This document shows, piece after piece, positions 1 through 9,536 of a stretch of DNA of 64,000 bases. Position 1 is the stretch's first letter. The number at the start of each line of letters is the position of its first letter. Source of the stretch: Alcanivorax sp. (GTDB taxonomy: Bacteria; Pseudomonadota; Gammaproteobacteria; Pseudomonadales; Alcanivoracaceae); contig JAKUPL010000001.1 of assembly GCA_022449455.1 (NCBI GenBank), positions 82,936-146,935 of the forward strand, in the 5' to 3' direction. The position numbers and the translations under genes are program-made. The notes below the pieces were generated by a model that was not told the DNA's origin, ran no database searches, and worked only from the letters and a program-made list of their open reading frames with translations.

Positions 1-79
<79 letters not shown>

Positions 80-96
80 CCCCGCTTTGTTGGAGG

Positions 97-117
97 GGTT
101 GTCTTTTCGCGACAACC
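97..117. repeat. Perfect 7-bp inverted repeat with 7-nt loop
   Basis: GGTTGTC at 97-103 and GACAACC at 111-117 flank a 7-nt loop. On the minus strand it lies just 3' of the possible small gene ending at 131, where it could act as a terminator stem. Neither side carries a clear U tract, so its role is unknown. The rest of 118-419 holds only the weak small frame below and the leader of the lipoprotein gene. Confidence 0.4.
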
Positions 118-130
118 GGCCGGGGGCCGG

Positions 131-316
131 TCACGCATTCGCGCATAGCACGTCTTTGGTTATAAATAACAAGATGTTCAGCACATTTCGCTCTTTTGGC
201 CCGTTCGGAACGTAAAAGATCACGAATTCGTTACACCCCGCACACATTACGAAGCGCCCCGGTTGCGTTTGAGTGGTGCCGTAACAGCTCTTAAAGCAAG
301 GCCGACATTTTTTCAT
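131..316 (-). CDS. Possible small Cys-rich hypothetical protein (61 aa)
   Basis: I do not recognise this frame. It starts with ATG preceded by AAGGGTGG at normal spacing and encodes 61 residues with a CRPC...C and a later CAGC, which could form a zinc ribbon. The middle is rich in Ile, Phe, Asn and Lys, unlike the Ala/Arg/Pro-rich shadow frames of this GC-rich genome, and the DNA is clearly lower in GC than its neighbours. A longer frame begins at 346 without a better ribosome binding site. The gene is divergent from the lipoprotein gene at 420. It may equally be a chance frame in an AT-richer intergenic stretch. Confidence 0.25.
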   Translation of the reverse strand: MKKCRPCFKSCYGTTQTQPGRFVMCAGCNEFVIFYVPNGPKERNVLNILLFITKDVLCANA

Positions 317-419
317 TGCCACCCTTTGTACATTCCATCTGTGCACTGCCGCCCTTCTATTCCGGTTGTGGGGGGAGGGGGCAGCGACTGATGCGGATAA
401 AACTCAAGGAGGGTGGATC

Positions 420-2435
420 ATGTTACGGTCCCTGGCGAAAACACTGGTATTGATGATGATGCTGGCGGCGTTGGCCGCCTGCGGCGGCGGCGGCGGTGGC
501 AGCAGCGGCGGCCCGTCCGGCAATGGCGGCGCGGAAACGCCCAATAACCCGGACAACCCCGATAATCCCGGCGACCCGGATGAACCCGGCGATCCGGACA
601 ACCCGGGCGACCCGGATGATCCGGACAATCCGGATGAGCCTGGCAATCCCGGTGACGACATGGACGACGAAGAGCGCGAAGCGACCCTCGGCCTGATCGA
701 CACCAACAACCATTTCACCGCTTCCGTATGCCCGGGCACCGTGCTGAACGTGCCGCTGGGCAACGCCATCGACGTGGTGACCTGTGAAAACGAAGCCCTG
801 AGCAACATTTCCCTGGGCAACGACAACCTGCTCGGCCTGGTGTGCGCCGACACGGTGGCCGGTACCGACACCGCCCTGGTGGAAAGCCTGTCGGACGTGG
901 AATTCCTGCCCAACTGCGTGATGGAAAGCACCGTGTACCTGCGCGACACCATCACCGGCCTGCTGGACGGCACCAGCCCGATCACCCAGGAACTGTGCCC
1001 GAACGCGGACAACCCGGTGTTGTGCGTGGTGGACGTGCTGAAAACCACTCCGGATACCCTGCAGAGCGCGCTCACCGTGCTGGGCTGCGAGGACGCGCTG
1101 AATCCGCAAACCTGTCTGACCGGCGTGGCCAATAATCTGGCCAGCGGCGAGCTGCTGATCGGTACTCTGAACACCCTCTCCACCGCGGTCTGCCCGGTGG
1201 CGTCCAACGCTGGCGACTTCAATCCGCAGGACTGTCTCACCGAAGTGCTCACCGGCGTGGGCAGCGTGCTCAACCTGGCCGGCCTGCCCGGTGTGGGCGA
1301 AATCTGTGGCGACCAGGCGGACCCGCTGACCTGTCTGCTGGAAGCCGGCGACCTGCTGTCCCCGGTCACCGACGCCCTGGGTGGCGTGCCGGTGGTGGGC
1401 GAACTGGTGAACAGCCTGCTGGGCGCCATTGAAAACAATCCGGGCAACCTGGACCTGCTGGAAACCCTGCCGCAACTGCTGGCCGGCATTCCGGTGTTGG
1501 GCGACCTGATCGGCGATGCGCTGGAAAACGGCGGCGGCGAAGACGCCAACCCGCTGTTCGCCCTGCTGGAACAGCTGCAGGGGCTGCCGGAACTGGTGGC
1601 CGAAGTGCCGGTGCTGGGCGACCTGCTCAACGGCCTGGCCGGTGGCGACGCCGGTGGCCTGCCCCTGGATGCGCTGGACCTGGAAGCTCTGTCCGAAGCG
1701 CTCACCAGCGGCGACCTGTCACAACTGAGCGCGCCGGTGCAGGACCTGCTGGACCAGGTGCCGGTACTGGGCCCGCTGGTGGGTCAGCTGCTGGGCGCCG
1801 TGAACTGCGAATCCGGTGACCCGCTGCAGTGCCTGACCTCCGCCAGTGACCAGCTCGGCCAGTTCACCGACCTACTCGGCGAAGTACCGGTGCTTGGTGA
1901 CCTGCTCAACCCGCTGATCGGCACCCTGTTGGGCGCGGTCGAGGGCGGCGGTGAAGGCGGTGATCCGCTGGCTACCCTGACCGGCGCGTTGGATCAGCTG
2001 CCGGTGGCCGGTCCCCTGCTCAACGAAGTGCTGGGCACCCTGCTGGGCGGCGCCGGCGGCGTCGACCCGAGCAACCCGGGCGACCTGCTCAACCCGGCTC
2101 TGGGTCTGCTCGATGAAGTACCGGTGCTCGGTGACCTGACCAACGAACTGCTCGGCGGCCTGCTCAGCGGCGGTCCCCTGGACGGCGAAGCCGGCCTGGA
2201 AAACCTGCTGGGCGGTCTGCTGGATCAGAACTTCGCGCTGATCCCGGCGGTGGGTGATCTGCTGGAACAGATTCCCGCCCTGGGTGAGCCGCTGGTGACC
2301 GTGCTTGACACCGTGGCCGGCGACGACGGCCTGCTGGAAAACATTTTGTCTCCCATCGCCGACGTGCTGGAAGGCATCCCCGGCCTGGGTGATCTGCTCG
2401 GCGGCCTGCTGGACGGCTTGTTCGGCTGGACCTGA
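420..2435 (+). CDS. Collagen-like/repeat-rich surface lipoprotein
   Basis: A 671-residue predicted outer-membrane or surface lipoprotein. Residues 1-20 form a signal peptide ending in the lipobox LAAC, with Cys21 as lipidation site, followed by a poly-Gly/Ser stretch. Residues about 40-85 are an acidic spacer of PDNP/GDPD/DEPG units. The rest contains roughly ten copies of a degenerate unit around (V/I)PVLGDLL followed by a Gly/Leu-rich stretch, with several Cys pairs in the first half. The start at ATG 420 is chosen because AAGGAGGG (406-413) precedes it and it opens the signal peptide; an in-frame ATG at 366 lacks both. Proteins of this look are often annotated 'collagen-like triple helix repeat-containing', but there is no true Gly-X-Y tract. 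Function is unknown; a surface spacer or adhesin role is a guess. A terminator follows directly. Confidence 0.8.
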   Translation: MLRSLAKTLVLMMMLAALAACGGGGGGSSGGPSGNGGAETPNNPDNPDNPGDPDEPGDPDNPGDPDDPDNPDEPGNPGDDMDDEEREATLGLIDTNNHFTASVCPGTVLNVPLGNAIDVVTCENEALSNISLGNDNLLGLVCADTVAGTDTALVESLSDVEFLPNCVMESTVYLRDTITGLLDGTSPITQELCPNADNPVLCVVDVLKTTPDTLQSALTVLGCEDALNPQTCLTGVANNLASGELLIGTLNTLSTAVCPVASNAGDFNPQDCLTEVLTGVGSVLNLAGLPGVGEICGDQADPLTCLLEAGDLLSPVTDALGGVPVVGELVNSLLGAIENNPGNLDLLETLPQLLAGIPVLGDLIGDALENGGGEDANPLFALLEQLQGLPELVAEVPVLGDLLNGLAGGDAGGLPLDALDLEALSEALTSGDLSQLSAPVQDLLDQVPVLGPLVGQLLGAVNCESGDPLQCLTSASDQLGQFTDLLGEVPVLGDLLNPLIGTLLGAVEGGGEGGDPLATLTGALDQLPVAGPLLNEVLGTLLGGAGGVDPSNPGDLLNPALGLLDEVPVLGDLTNELLGGLLSGGPLDGEAGLENLLGGLLDQNFALIPAVGDLLEQIPALGEPLVTVLDTVAGDDGLLENILSPIADVLEGIPGLGDLLGGLLDGLFGWT

Positions 2436-2466
2436 GCGCACCTCTTTTTCTTCCGTAAGTGCCAGT

Positions 2467-2491
2467 GCCCCGGCTTTGCCGGGGCTTTTTT
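2467..2491 (+). terminator. Rho-independent terminator of the lipoprotein gene
   Basis: An 8-bp GC stem (GCCCCGGC / GCCGGGGC) with a TTT loop is followed by six T. It lies 31 nt after the lipoprotein stop and just before the convergent ThDP enzyme gene. Confidence 0.9.
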
Positions 2492-2493
2492 GT

Positions 2494-4278
2494 TCAGCGC
2501 TTCAGATACTTGGCCGCCATGGCCTTGAGCGATTGGCGGATTTCGGCGCCGGCCTCCGGGTCGCCTTTCAGAATCGACTGCATGTAGCCCTTTACCTGGC
2601 TCATTTCCAGATGGGTGGGCAGTGGCGGTACGTTGGCGTCCACCACCGCATTGATCACCACCGGCCGGTCCGCGGCGAGGGCGTCGTCCAGCACCGCCTC
2701 CACCCGGTCCGGGTGGTCCAGGCGCACGCCGGTCAGGCCCAGCATCTCCGCGTAGCGGTCATAGTCGAAGTCCGGCAGGGCCTGGGAGGATTCGAACTTG
2801 GGATCGCCCTCCATGACGCGCTGCTCCCAGGTCACCTGATTCAGGTCCCGGTTGTTAAGCACCAGCACGATCAGCCGCGGGTCCGACCAGTCGCGCCAGT
2901 ATTTGGCCACGGTGATCAGGCCGTTGTTGCCGATCATCTGCATGGCGCCGTCGCCGACCATGGCGATCACCGGGCGGTCCGGGTGGGCGAACTTGGCGGC
3001 CAGGGCGTAGGGCACGCCGTTGCCCATGGAGGCCAGCCCCCCGGAAGTGGAGCCCTGCACCCCGCCGCGGATTTTCAGGAAGCGGGCGTACCAGTCGGTG
3101 GCGGTGCCCACGTCGGCGGCGAGCAAGGCGTTGTCCGGCAGCCGCGCGGACAGCTCCCAGAAGATCTTCTGCGGGTTGAGCGGGTCCGCTCCGGTGTTGG
3201 CGCGGGCGGCCACCGTGTCCCACCAATCCTCGATCTGTTCCTGCACATCGTCGCGCCAGGCGCGGTCGGTTTTCGGTTCGACACGCTGCCGCAGGGCTTC
3301 CAGGGTGGCCCGGGCATCGCCGTGCAGGTTCACCTCGGTGGGATAGCGCAGGCCCAGGTTGGCGGCGTCGATGTCGATCTGCACCGCTCGGGCCTGGCCG
3401 GACTCCGGCAGAAACTCCGCGTAAGGGAAGCTGGTGCCGACCATCAGCAGGGTGTCACAGTGCCGCATCATGCGATCGCTGGGTTCGGTGCCCAGCAGGC
3501 CGATGGTGCCGGTGACCCCCGGCGCGTCGTCCGGGATCATGGTTTTGGCCAGCACCGCCTTGGCGATACCGGCGCCCAGGGCCTCGGCCAGGTCCAGTAG
3601 CTGGGGCACCGCGTCCTTGACGCCGGCACCGGCGAGGATCGCCACCTTCTCGCCGGCGTTGAGAATCTCGGCCGCCTGGTCCAGGTCGGTGTCGGCGGGC
3701 AGTCGCCGGGACGGGCGGTAGCCCACCCCCGACCAGGTGGCGCCGTGGCCGGCCGGCGGCTCAGCCATGGGCGCGTCCTGAATATCATTGGGCACGATCA
3801 CGCAGGTCACGGTGCGTTCCGCCTCGGCGATACGCAGGGCCCGGTCCACCACATGGCGGGCCTGGGCCGGCGCCACCACGGTCTGCACATAGGCCCCCAC
3901 GTCCCGGAACACGCTTTCCAGGTCCACCTCCTGCTGGAAATCCGAACCCAGACTCAGGCGTGCCTGCTGGCCGATCACCGCCACCACTGGCATATGATCC
4001 TTGGCGGCGTCGTACAGGCCATTAAGGGCGTGGATCGCCCCCGGCCCCGAGGTGGTCACCACCACGCCGGGGCGGTCGGTGTACTTGGCGTGCCCGCAGG
4101 CCATGAACGCGGCCAGCTCCTCGTGGCGGGGCTGCACCAGTGTGATCCTGTCCTCGGCGCGGCGCAGGGCGCTCATCACGCCGTTGATGCCGTCGCCGGA
4201 ATAGCCGTAGACCCGTTCCACGCCCCATTGGTGAAGCCGGTCGACAATGAAATCCGAAACCGTCGCGGTACTGCTCAT
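2494..4278 (-). CDS. Thiamine-diphosphate-requiring enzyme, pyruvate oxidase/acetolactate synthase-like
   Basis: A 594-residue ThDP enzyme with the three-domain layout of the POX/ALS family: N-terminal pyrimidine-binding domain with the catalytic Glu at about residue 53 (QPRHEELAAF), a central FAD/nucleotide-type domain, and a C-terminal pyrophosphate domain with GDGAMQM followed by NNRDLNQ, the Mg-ThDP motif. Length fits pyruvate oxidases (PoxB/YdaP type). No small regulatory subunit gene is adjacent, which argues against acetolactate synthase. ATG 4278 has GGAGG upstream. It lies 26 nt after the aminotransferase gene on the same strand, so the two are probably cotranscribed. Substrate is not determined from sequence; decarboxylation of pyruvate or a related 2-oxo acid is expected. 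Confidence 0.85.
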   Translation of the reverse strand: MSSTATVSDFIVDRLHQWGVERVYGYSGDGINGVMSALRRAEDRITLVQPRHEELAAFMACGHAKYTDRPGVVVTTSGPGAIHALNGLYDAAKDHMPVVAVIGQQARLSLGSDFQQEVDLESVFRDVGAYVQTVVAPAQARHVVDRALRIAEAERTVTCVIVPNDIQDAPMAEPPAGHGATWSGVGYRPSRRLPADTDLDQAAEILNAGEKVAILAGAGVKDAVPQLLDLAEALGAGIAKAVLAKTMIPDDAPGVTGTIGLLGTEPSDRMMRHCDTLLMVGTSFPYAEFLPESGQARAVQIDIDAANLGLRYPTEVNLHGDARATLEALRQRVEPKTDRAWRDDVQEQIEDWWDTVAARANTGADPLNPQKIFWELSARLPDNALLAADVGTATDWYARFLKIRGGVQGSTSGGLASMGNGVPYALAAKFAHPDRPVIAMVGDGAMQMIGNNGLITVAKYWRDWSDPRLIVLVLNNRDLNQVTWEQRVMEGDPKFESSQALPDFDYDRYAEMLGLTGVRLDHPDRVEAVLDDALAADRPVVINAVVDANVPPLPTHLEMSQVKGYMQSILKGDPEAGAEIRQSLKAMAAKYLKR

Positions 4279-4304
4279 GATGCCTCCTTGGCGAATATGC
4301 TCCG

Positions 4305-5483
4305 TTAGCCGATAAAGCGGCGCAGCCGCTCCAGGGCGAGGTCGATGGTGTCCTGGCCGGCGGCGAACGACACCCGCAGGCGTCCCGGTGCGCCGAATCC
4401 ACTGCCCGGCACCACCGCCACGCCGGCGTCGTGGAGCAGGGTTTCCGCCAGTTGATAGTCGTCGTCCACATCGTCCCGGTCGGCGATCAGTTCACGCACG
4501 TCCGGGAAGGCGTAAAAGGTGCCGTCCGAGCGCGCGCAGCGCACCCCCGGCAGGGCGTCCAGTGCCGGCACCACCCGGTCGTGGCGGCGCCGGTATTCGG
4601 CCACCATCTCCCGGACCGGCGTCTGATCGCCGGTAAGCGCCGCCAGGGCGGCGTGCTGGCTGATGCTGGCGGTGCCGGCGGTACTCTGGCCCTGGACCTT
4701 TTTCAGCCGCTCCAGGGCGGGCGCCGGCCCGCCCAGAAAACCGACCCGCCAGCCGGTCATGGCGTAGGCCTTGGAGACCCCGTTGACCACGAAACAGCGG
4801 TCGGCCAGATCCGGCGCCACGTTGAGCAGGGTACGGAAAGGCCGACCGCTCCAGTTCAGATGCTCGTAGATGTCGTCGCAGATCACCCACACCTGCGGGT
4901 GTCGGCGGAACACCTCCGCCAGCCGCTTCAGGCACGCCTCGTCGTAGACGCGACCGGTGGGATTATTGGGGCTGTTCAGAAACACCACCCGGGTGCGCTG
5001 CGTAAAGGCGGACGCCAGCCGGTCCGGGTCCGGCAGGTAGTCATCCTCGGCGCACAGGTCCCAATAGACCGGCTGCGCGCCGGCCAGGGTCACCTGGGCG
5101 GGATAGGTGATCCAATAGGGGCGCGGCACCACCGCTTCGTCGCCAGGGCCGAGCAGAGTCTGGCACAGGTCGTAGAGCGCCTGCTTGGCGCCGCAGGTGA
5201 CCATGACCTGATCCTGGGCGAAGTCCAGATCGTTATCGCGGCGGAACTTCTCCCCCACCGCGGCTTTCAGGTCGTCGGTGCCGTCCACCGCGGTGTAGTG
5301 GGTAAAGCCCTGGTCGATGGCCGAATGGGCGGCTTCCTTGATCGGCGCCGGCGTGTCGAAGTCCGGCTCGCCGGCGCCCAGGCGCGCGACCCGCTCGCCG
5401 CCCTGCTGCAGAGCCGCCGCCTCGGCGTTGATTTTCAGGGTGAGGGAAGGCTGGATGCTCTCCACCCGATGAGAAAACGGCAT
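4305..5483 (-). CDS. Class I pyridoxal-phosphate aminotransferase (aspartate aminotransferase family)
   Basis: A 392-residue fold-type I aminotransferase, probably using 2-oxoglutarate and aspartate or an aromatic/branched amino acid. Visible motifs are the substrate-entry segment GAGEPDFDTP (about 37-46), SPNNPTG (171-177), the PLP phenol contact D203-D204 with Y206, the Schiff-base lysine K238 in NGVSKAYAMTGWR, and the C-terminal Arg of RLRVSFA. The frame is open far upstream, but the family begins at about this Met and GGGAGTG precedes ATG 5483, so the upstream Cys/Arg-rich extension is rejected. It is followed by the ThDP oxidase gene 26 nt downstream; a linked amino acid to 2-oxo acid to acyl oxidation is possible but inferred. 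Confidence 0.88.
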   Translation of the reverse strand: MPFSHRVESIQPSLTLKINAEAAALQQGGERVARLGAGEPDFDTPAPIKEAAHSAIDQGFTHYTAVDGTDDLKAAVGEKFRRDNDLDFAQDQVMVTCGAKQALYDLCQTLLGPGDEAVVPRPYWITYPAQVTLAGAQPVYWDLCAEDDYLPDPDRLASAFTQRTRVVFLNSPNNPTGRVYDEACLKRLAEVFRRHPQVWVICDDIYEHLNWSGRPFRTLLNVAPDLADRCFVVNGVSKAYAMTGWRVGFLGGPAPALERLKKVQGQSTAGTASISQHAALAALTGDQTPVREMVAEYRRRHDRVVPALDALPGVRCARSDGTFYAFPDVRELIADRDDVDDDYQLAETLLHDAGVAVVPGSGFGAPGRLRVSFAAGQDTIDLALERLRRFIG

Positions 5484-5598
5484 GAGGCACTCCCTTGACC
5501 GTTCACCCATGGGTACGCCCGCCGGCGGGCACCGGCAAGGCGGGCAGCCGAAAAAGGTGTAAAAGGCGGCGGGTTTGCGGGCTGGCGCGCGGGCCCGG

Positions 5599-5976
5599 TC
5601 AGTGCAGCTGGTCCGGCTCCCGGGTGAAGCGGTGCGGCGGCAGCACCACGCGCTGAACGTGTTCACCGAGCACCTCGGTTTCGCCCTTGTAGCGCTCGCC
5701 GCCGGTGACCGTGAACTCGAATTCATAGAGCCGCCACAGACGCAGCCGGCCGCCGCCGTCGCGGCGCAACCGCAAGCGGCGCAGACCCACGGTCTGATCC
5801 AGCAGCAGCACTTCCTCACGTTCGCAGTGCCGGCGGGTCACGCGCAGGGCGGTCTCGCGGATGCGTTGGGCCCGCCAGAACAGGGCCGCGCCAAGCACCA
5901 GGGCGGCCAACAGCAGAAGGTCGGTGAGGGCGAGATTCACAGCCAGGGTCTTCGTTCCGATCAAAGGTCCGGTCAT
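5599..5976 (-). CDS. DUF3301 family membrane-anchored protein
   Basis: About 125 residues. An N-terminal hydrophobic segment (LALTDLLLLAALVLGAALFW) is followed by a basic, Arg-rich region and a short beta-rich domain with LLLDQTVGLRRLRLRRDG and YEFEFTVTGGERY, the pattern of the DUF3301 family of gammaproteobacteria. Function of the family is unknown; a single-pass inner-membrane protein with a cytoplasmic domain is likely. The start is uncertain: ATG 5976 has no good ribosome binding site and a GTG slightly downstream (just before NLALTDLLLL) is an alternative. It is on the same strand as the aminotransferase gene, separated by 115 nt. Confidence 0.7.
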   Translation of the reverse strand: MTGPLIGTKTLAVNLALTDLLLLAALVLGAALFWRAQRIRETALRVTRRHCEREEVLLLDQTVGLRRLRLRRDGGGRLRLWRLYEFEFTVTGGERYKGETEVLGEHVQRVVLPPHRFTREPDQLH

Positions 5977-6242
5977 GGTAAGCGGCGCCGCGCCGGTTGG
6001 CCATCGGCGCCACGCCGCCAGCCCGCGGAACGGTCGTTTCACGCCGGCGTCACGCGGTTCCATCAATTTTTGTAAAGTTCGCCCGCCGGTGCCTTTCCGC
6101 GTTGACCGTGCCCTGCGACTGTAACGGCAAAGCGCGACGGTATCGAAGCGGGCCCCAGTCCCTGGGAGCACGCCTTGGCCGTTTTTTCGTTCCGCGCCGC
6201 CCGCCAGACGCCAGCGCGTGGAACAAAGTAGGGAGACCAGCA

Positions 6243-7700
6243 ATGAGCGACAATCGCAAGCCAACCACCAATGATGCCGGGATACCGGTCGCCAGCGATG
6301 AACATTCCCTGTCGGTGGGGCCCGATGGCCCGATCGTCCTGCACGATCATTACCTGATGGAGCAGATGGCGGCGTTCAACCGGGAGATGATTCCGGACCG
6401 CCAGCCCCATGCCAAGGGCGGTGGCGCCTTCGGCCATTTCCAGGTCACCCAGGATGTGAGCCGGTACACCAAGGCCGACTTTCTGCAGAAGGGCAAGAAG
6501 ACCGATGTGCTGATTCGCTTCTCCACCGTGGCCGGCGAGGCCGGCAGCCCGGATACCTGGCGTGACCCGCGCGGTTTCGCGGTGAAGTTCTACACCGAGC
6601 AGGGCAACTTCGACATGGTGGGCAACAACACGCCGGTGTTCTTCGTCCGCGATCCGATGAAGTTCCAGCATTTCATTCATTCCCAGAAGCGCCGGGCCGA
6701 CAACGGTCTGCGTGACAACGACATGCAGTGGGATTTCTGGACCAATGCGCCGGAATCCGCCCATCAGGTCACCTGGCTGATGGGTGACCGGGGCGTGCCC
6801 GCCACCTGGCGGCACATGAACGGCTACTCCAGCCACACCTACATGTGGGTGAACGGCGACGGCGAGCGGTTCTGGGTGAAGTACCACTTCAAGACCGACC
6901 AGGGCATCAAGTGCATGACCCAGGAGCAGGCCGACGAGATGGCCGGCAGCGACGCCGACTACCACCGGCGTGACCTGTTCCAGTCGATCAAGCGCGGCGA
7001 CCACCCGAGCTGGACCCTGCACGTGCAGATCATGCCGTTCGAGGACGCCAAAACCTACCGCATCAATCCCTTTGACCTGACCAAGGTCTGGCCCCACGAC
7101 GACTACCCGCTGCACGAAGTGGGCAAGCTGACCCTGGATCGCAACCCCACGGATTTCCACAGCGAGATCGAGCAGGCGGCGTTCGAGCCCAACAATTTCG
7201 TGCCCGGCACCGGTCTGTCGCCGGACAAGATGCTGCTGGCGCGCGCCATTTCCTACGCCGATGCCCACCGGGCCCGGTTGGGCGTGAACTATCGTCAGAT
7301 TCCGGTCAACGAACCCAAGTGTCCGGTGCACAGCTACAGCAAGGGCGGCGCCATGCGCATGCGTAACGCCAGCGACCCGGTCTATGCCCTGAACTCCAAG
7401 GGCGGCCCGGCGGCGGACCCGGAACGTTACCCGGAGCAGGCGGTGTGGGCCGCGGACGGCGAGTTCGTGCGTGCCGCCTACACGCTGCGCAAGGACGACG
7501 GCGACTTCAACCAGGCCAATGATCTGGTCAACAAGGTGATGGACGACGCCGCCCGCGACCGGCTGGTGAACAACGTGGCCGGCCACGTGCTGGACGGCGT
7601 GGAAGAGCCGGTGCTGTCCCGGGTGTTCGAATACTGGCGCAACGTGGACGAAACCATCGGCAAGCGCATCGAGGAAAAGGTGCGCGCCGAGAAGAAGTAA
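6243..7700 (+). CDS. Monofunctional heme catalase
   Basis: A 485-residue small-subunit (clade 3-like) catalase that disproportionates hydrogen peroxide. The distal His is His56 in [14 protein letters not shown], the distal Asn lies at about residue 128 in [11 protein letters not shown], and the proximal heme-ligand Tyr is in [15 protein letters not shown]. No signal peptide is visible, so it is cytoplasmic. The length matches KatA-type enzymes and lacks the C-terminal flavodoxin-like domain of large catalases. ATG 6243 is chosen because AGGGAG precedes it and the family N-terminus begins here. The 266-nt upstream stretch shared with the divergent DUF3301 gene probably carries its promoter; I could not identify a certain OxyR or Fur site. 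A perfect stem-loop follows the gene. Confidence 0.97.
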   Translation: MSDNRKPTTNDAGIPVASDEHSLSVGPDGPIVLHDHYLMEQMAAFNREMIPDRQPHAKGGGAFGHFQVTQDVSRYTKADFLQKGKKTDVLIRFSTVAGEAGSPDTWRDPRGFAVKFYTEQGNFDMVGNNTPVFFVRDPMKFQHFIHSQKRRADNGLRDNDMQWDFWTNAPESAHQVTWLMGDRGVPATWRHMNGYSSHTYMWVNGDGERFWVKYHFKTDQGIKCMTQEQADEMAGSDADYHRRDLFQSIKRGDHPSWTLHVQIMPFEDAKTYRINPFDLTKVWPHDDYPLHEVGKLTLDRNPTDFHSEIEQAAFEPNNFVPGTGLSPDKMLLARAISYADAHRARLGVNYRQIPVNEPKCPVHSYSKGGAMRMRNASDPVYALNSKGGPAADPERYPEQAVWAADGEFVRAAYTLRKDDGDFNQANDLVNKVMDDAARDRLVNNVAGHVLDGVEEPVLSRVFEYWRNVDETIGKRIEEKVRAEKK

Positions 7701-7725
7701 GCGACCTGTTCAACCGCGCACCGAA

Positions 7726-7749
7726 CACCGCGCCCGGCCGGGCGCGGTG
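7726..7749. terminator. Perfect 24-nt palindrome between convergent genes
   Basis: Twelve bases are exactly mirrored by the next twelve (CACCGCGCCCGG / CCGGGCGCGGTG). It lies between the catalase stop and the convergent ABC permease stop. There is no U tract on either strand, so it may be a bidirectional, weak or Rho-assisted terminator or an mRNA 3'-end stabiliser. Confidence 0.6.
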
Positions 7750-7760
7750 TGACGGCGGGC

Positions 7761-8522
7761 TCAGGTCCGCAGCCGGTAGCCGGTTTTGAAGATCCAGGTG
7801 ATCAGCCCCACGCACACCAGCATGAACACCAGCGTCATGCCCAGGCTGACCGCCACATGCACGTCGGCCACGCCGTAGAAACTCCAGCGAAAGCCACTCA
7901 CCAGGTACACCACCGGATTGAACAGGGTCACCGTCTGCCACACCGGCGGCAGCATGTTCACCGAGTAAAAAGTCCCGCCCAGAAACGTCAGCGGTGTCAC
8001 GATCATCATCGGTATGATCTGCAGTTTTTCAAAGCCGTCCGCCCACACCCCGATAATGAAACCGAACAGGCTGAAGGTCACCGCGGTCAGCGCCAGAAAG
8101 CCGATCATGGCGAACGGACGGGCGATGCTGAAGTCCACGAACAGACGGGACGTGGCCAGAATCAGCAGCCCGAGAATGATGGATTTGCTGGCCGCCGCGC
8201 CCACGTAGCCCGCGACGATCTCCAGCGGCGAGATCGGTGCCGACAGCACCTCGTAGATGGTGCCGGTGAACTTGGGCATGTAGATGCCGAACGAGGCGTT
8301 GGAAATGCTCTCGTTGAGCAACATCAGCATGATCAGCCCGGGAATGATGAAGGCGCCGTAGCTGATGCCGTCGATCTCCACCATCCGTGAGCCGATCGCC
8401 GAGCCGAACACCACGAAATACAGGGAAGTGGAAATCACCGGCGAGGCGATGCTCTGCATCAGGGTGCGCCAGGTGCGTGCCATCTCGAACAGATAGATGG
8501 CTTTTACGCCGTGCAGATTCAT
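7761..8522 (-). CDS. ABC-2 type exporter permease (YadH-like)
   Basis: A 253-residue inner-membrane protein with about six transmembrane segments, the ABC2_membrane fold, and the family segments [18 protein letters not shown] near the N-terminus and [17 protein letters not shown] in the C-terminal third. Length and sequence resemble E. coli YadH (256 residues). It pairs with the ATPase gene immediately upstream, whose stop codon lies one base before this ATG, giving tight translational coupling. Substrate is unknown. The longer open frame upstream lies inside the ATPase gene in another frame and is not used. Confidence 0.88.
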   Translation of the reverse strand: MNLHGVKAIYLFEMARTWRTLMQSIASPVISTSLYFVVFGSAIGSRMVEIDGISYGAFIIPGLIMLMLLNESISNASFGIYMPKFTGTIYEVLSAPISPLEIVAGYVGAAASKSIILGLLILATSRLFVDFSIARPFAMIGFLALTAVTFSLFGFIIGVWADGFEKLQIIPMMIVTPLTFLGGTFYSVNMLPPVWQTVTLFNPVVYLVSGFRWSFYGVADVHVAVSLGMTLVFMLVCVGLITWIFKTGYRLRT

Positions 8523-8523
8523 A

Positions 8524-9459
8524 TCAGTCTCCCGTGCGACGGTTATGGACCAGATCCACGAAAATATCCTCCAGTGAGCTCTCACGGGTGCGCAGGTCGC
8601 GGAACTCGATGCCCTGCTCGCCCAGGCGACGCAGCAGACCGGCCACGTCGGCCTGATCGTGGCGGGCGTCGAAGCCATACACCAGCTCGTGGCCGTCGCC
8701 CTCCAGCACCAGATTCAAATCGGACAGGCCCGCGGGGATCGCCTCCAGGGGCGCGGCCAGTTGCAGCCGCAGTTCCTTGCGGCCCAGCTTTTCCATCAGC
8801 GTGCGGGTGTGCTCCACCAGAATGATTTCACCGCCGCTGATCACGCCGACCCGGTCGGCCATCTCTTCCGCCTCCTCGATGTAGTGGGTGGTGAGGATAA
8901 TGGTCACGCCGCGTTCGCGCAGGCCGCGCACCAGATTCCACATATCCCGCCGCAGCTCCACGTCCACGCCGGCGGTGGGCTCGTCGAGAAACAGAATGGC
9001 CGGTTCATGGGCCAGCGCCTTGGCGATCATTACCCGGCGCTTCATGCCGCCGGACAGGGCCATGATCTTGTCCTTGCGCTTGTCCCACAGCGACAGGTCG
9101 CGCAGCACTTTCTCCACGTAGGCCGGGTCCGCCGGCTTGCCGAACAGGCCACGGCTGAAATTCACCGTGGCCCAGACCGTCTCGAAGGCATCGGTGGACA
9201 GTTCCTGGGGCACCAGGCCAATGCGTGAACGGGCCGCCCGGTAATCGCGCCGGATATCGCAGCCGTCCACGAGCACCGTGCCCGGTCCCGGATTGACGAT
9301 GCCGCAGACAATGCTGATCAAGGTGGTTTTCCCCGCGCCGTTCGGCCCCAACAACGCGAATATTTCGCCCTTGCGGATGTGCAGGTTCACATCACGCAGG
9401 GCGGTGAAACCGGACTCGTAGGTCTTGCTGAGTCCGTCGATGGCGATAATGTCGGACAC
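8524..9459 (-). CDS. ABC transporter ATP-binding protein (YadG-like)
   Basis: A 311-residue ABC ATPase. Walker A is GPNGAGKTT, the signature is LSGGMKRR, Walker B is [13 protein letters not shown], and the switch His is in [12 protein letters not shown]-terminal extension of about 80 residues is typical of ABC-2 exporter ATPases such as YadG. The start is taken as GTG 9459 because AAGGAG sits six bases upstream and the family N-terminus ([13 protein letters not shown]) begins there; an in-frame ATG 36 nt further upstream lacks a ribosome binding site. It is divergent from soxR with a probable SoxR operator between, so redox control of this exporter is possible but inferred. Confidence 0.9.
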   Translation of the reverse strand: MSDIIAIDGLSKTYESGFTALRDVNLHIRKGEIFALLGPNGAGKTTLISIVCGIVNPGPGTVLVDGCDIRRDYRAARSRIGLVPQELSTDAFETVWATVNFSRGLFGKPADPAYVEKVLRDLSLWDKRKDKIMALSGGMKRRVMIAKALAHEPAILFLDEPTAGVDVELRRDMWNLVRGLRERGVTIILTTHYIEEAEEMADRVGVISGGEIILVEHTRTLMEKLGRKELRLQLAAPLEAIPAGLSDLNLVLEGDGHELVYGFDARHDQADVAGLLRRLGEQGIEFRDLRTRESSLEDIFVDLVHNRRTGD

Positions 9460-9536
9460 GGGGGCTCCTTGCGGTTGATGGCGCGAAAACGACATTCTAC
9501 GACTTGTGCCGGTACCCATGGGAAGGCAGCATAAAA

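Noticed and set aside
404-1705. Long antisense frames over the repetitive lipoprotein gene
   Set aside because: They mirror the Leu/Gly/Pro repeats and encode Ser/Pro or Gln/His low complexity. No ribosome binding sites or domains are seen.
2494-4278. Acetolactate synthase large subunit
   Set aside because: No small subunit gene is adjacent, and the overall sequence is closer to pyruvate-oxidase-like stand-alone ThDP enzymes.
5484-5819. N-terminal extension of the aminotransferase by 112 residues
   Set aside because: The extension is Cys/Arg-rich without homology, overlaps the DUF3301 gene, and the family N-terminus with a ribosome binding site begins at 5483.
6063-7586. A 507-codon antisense frame over the catalase gene
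   Set aside because: Val/His/Gly-rich shadow of a highly conserved gene; no independent evidence.
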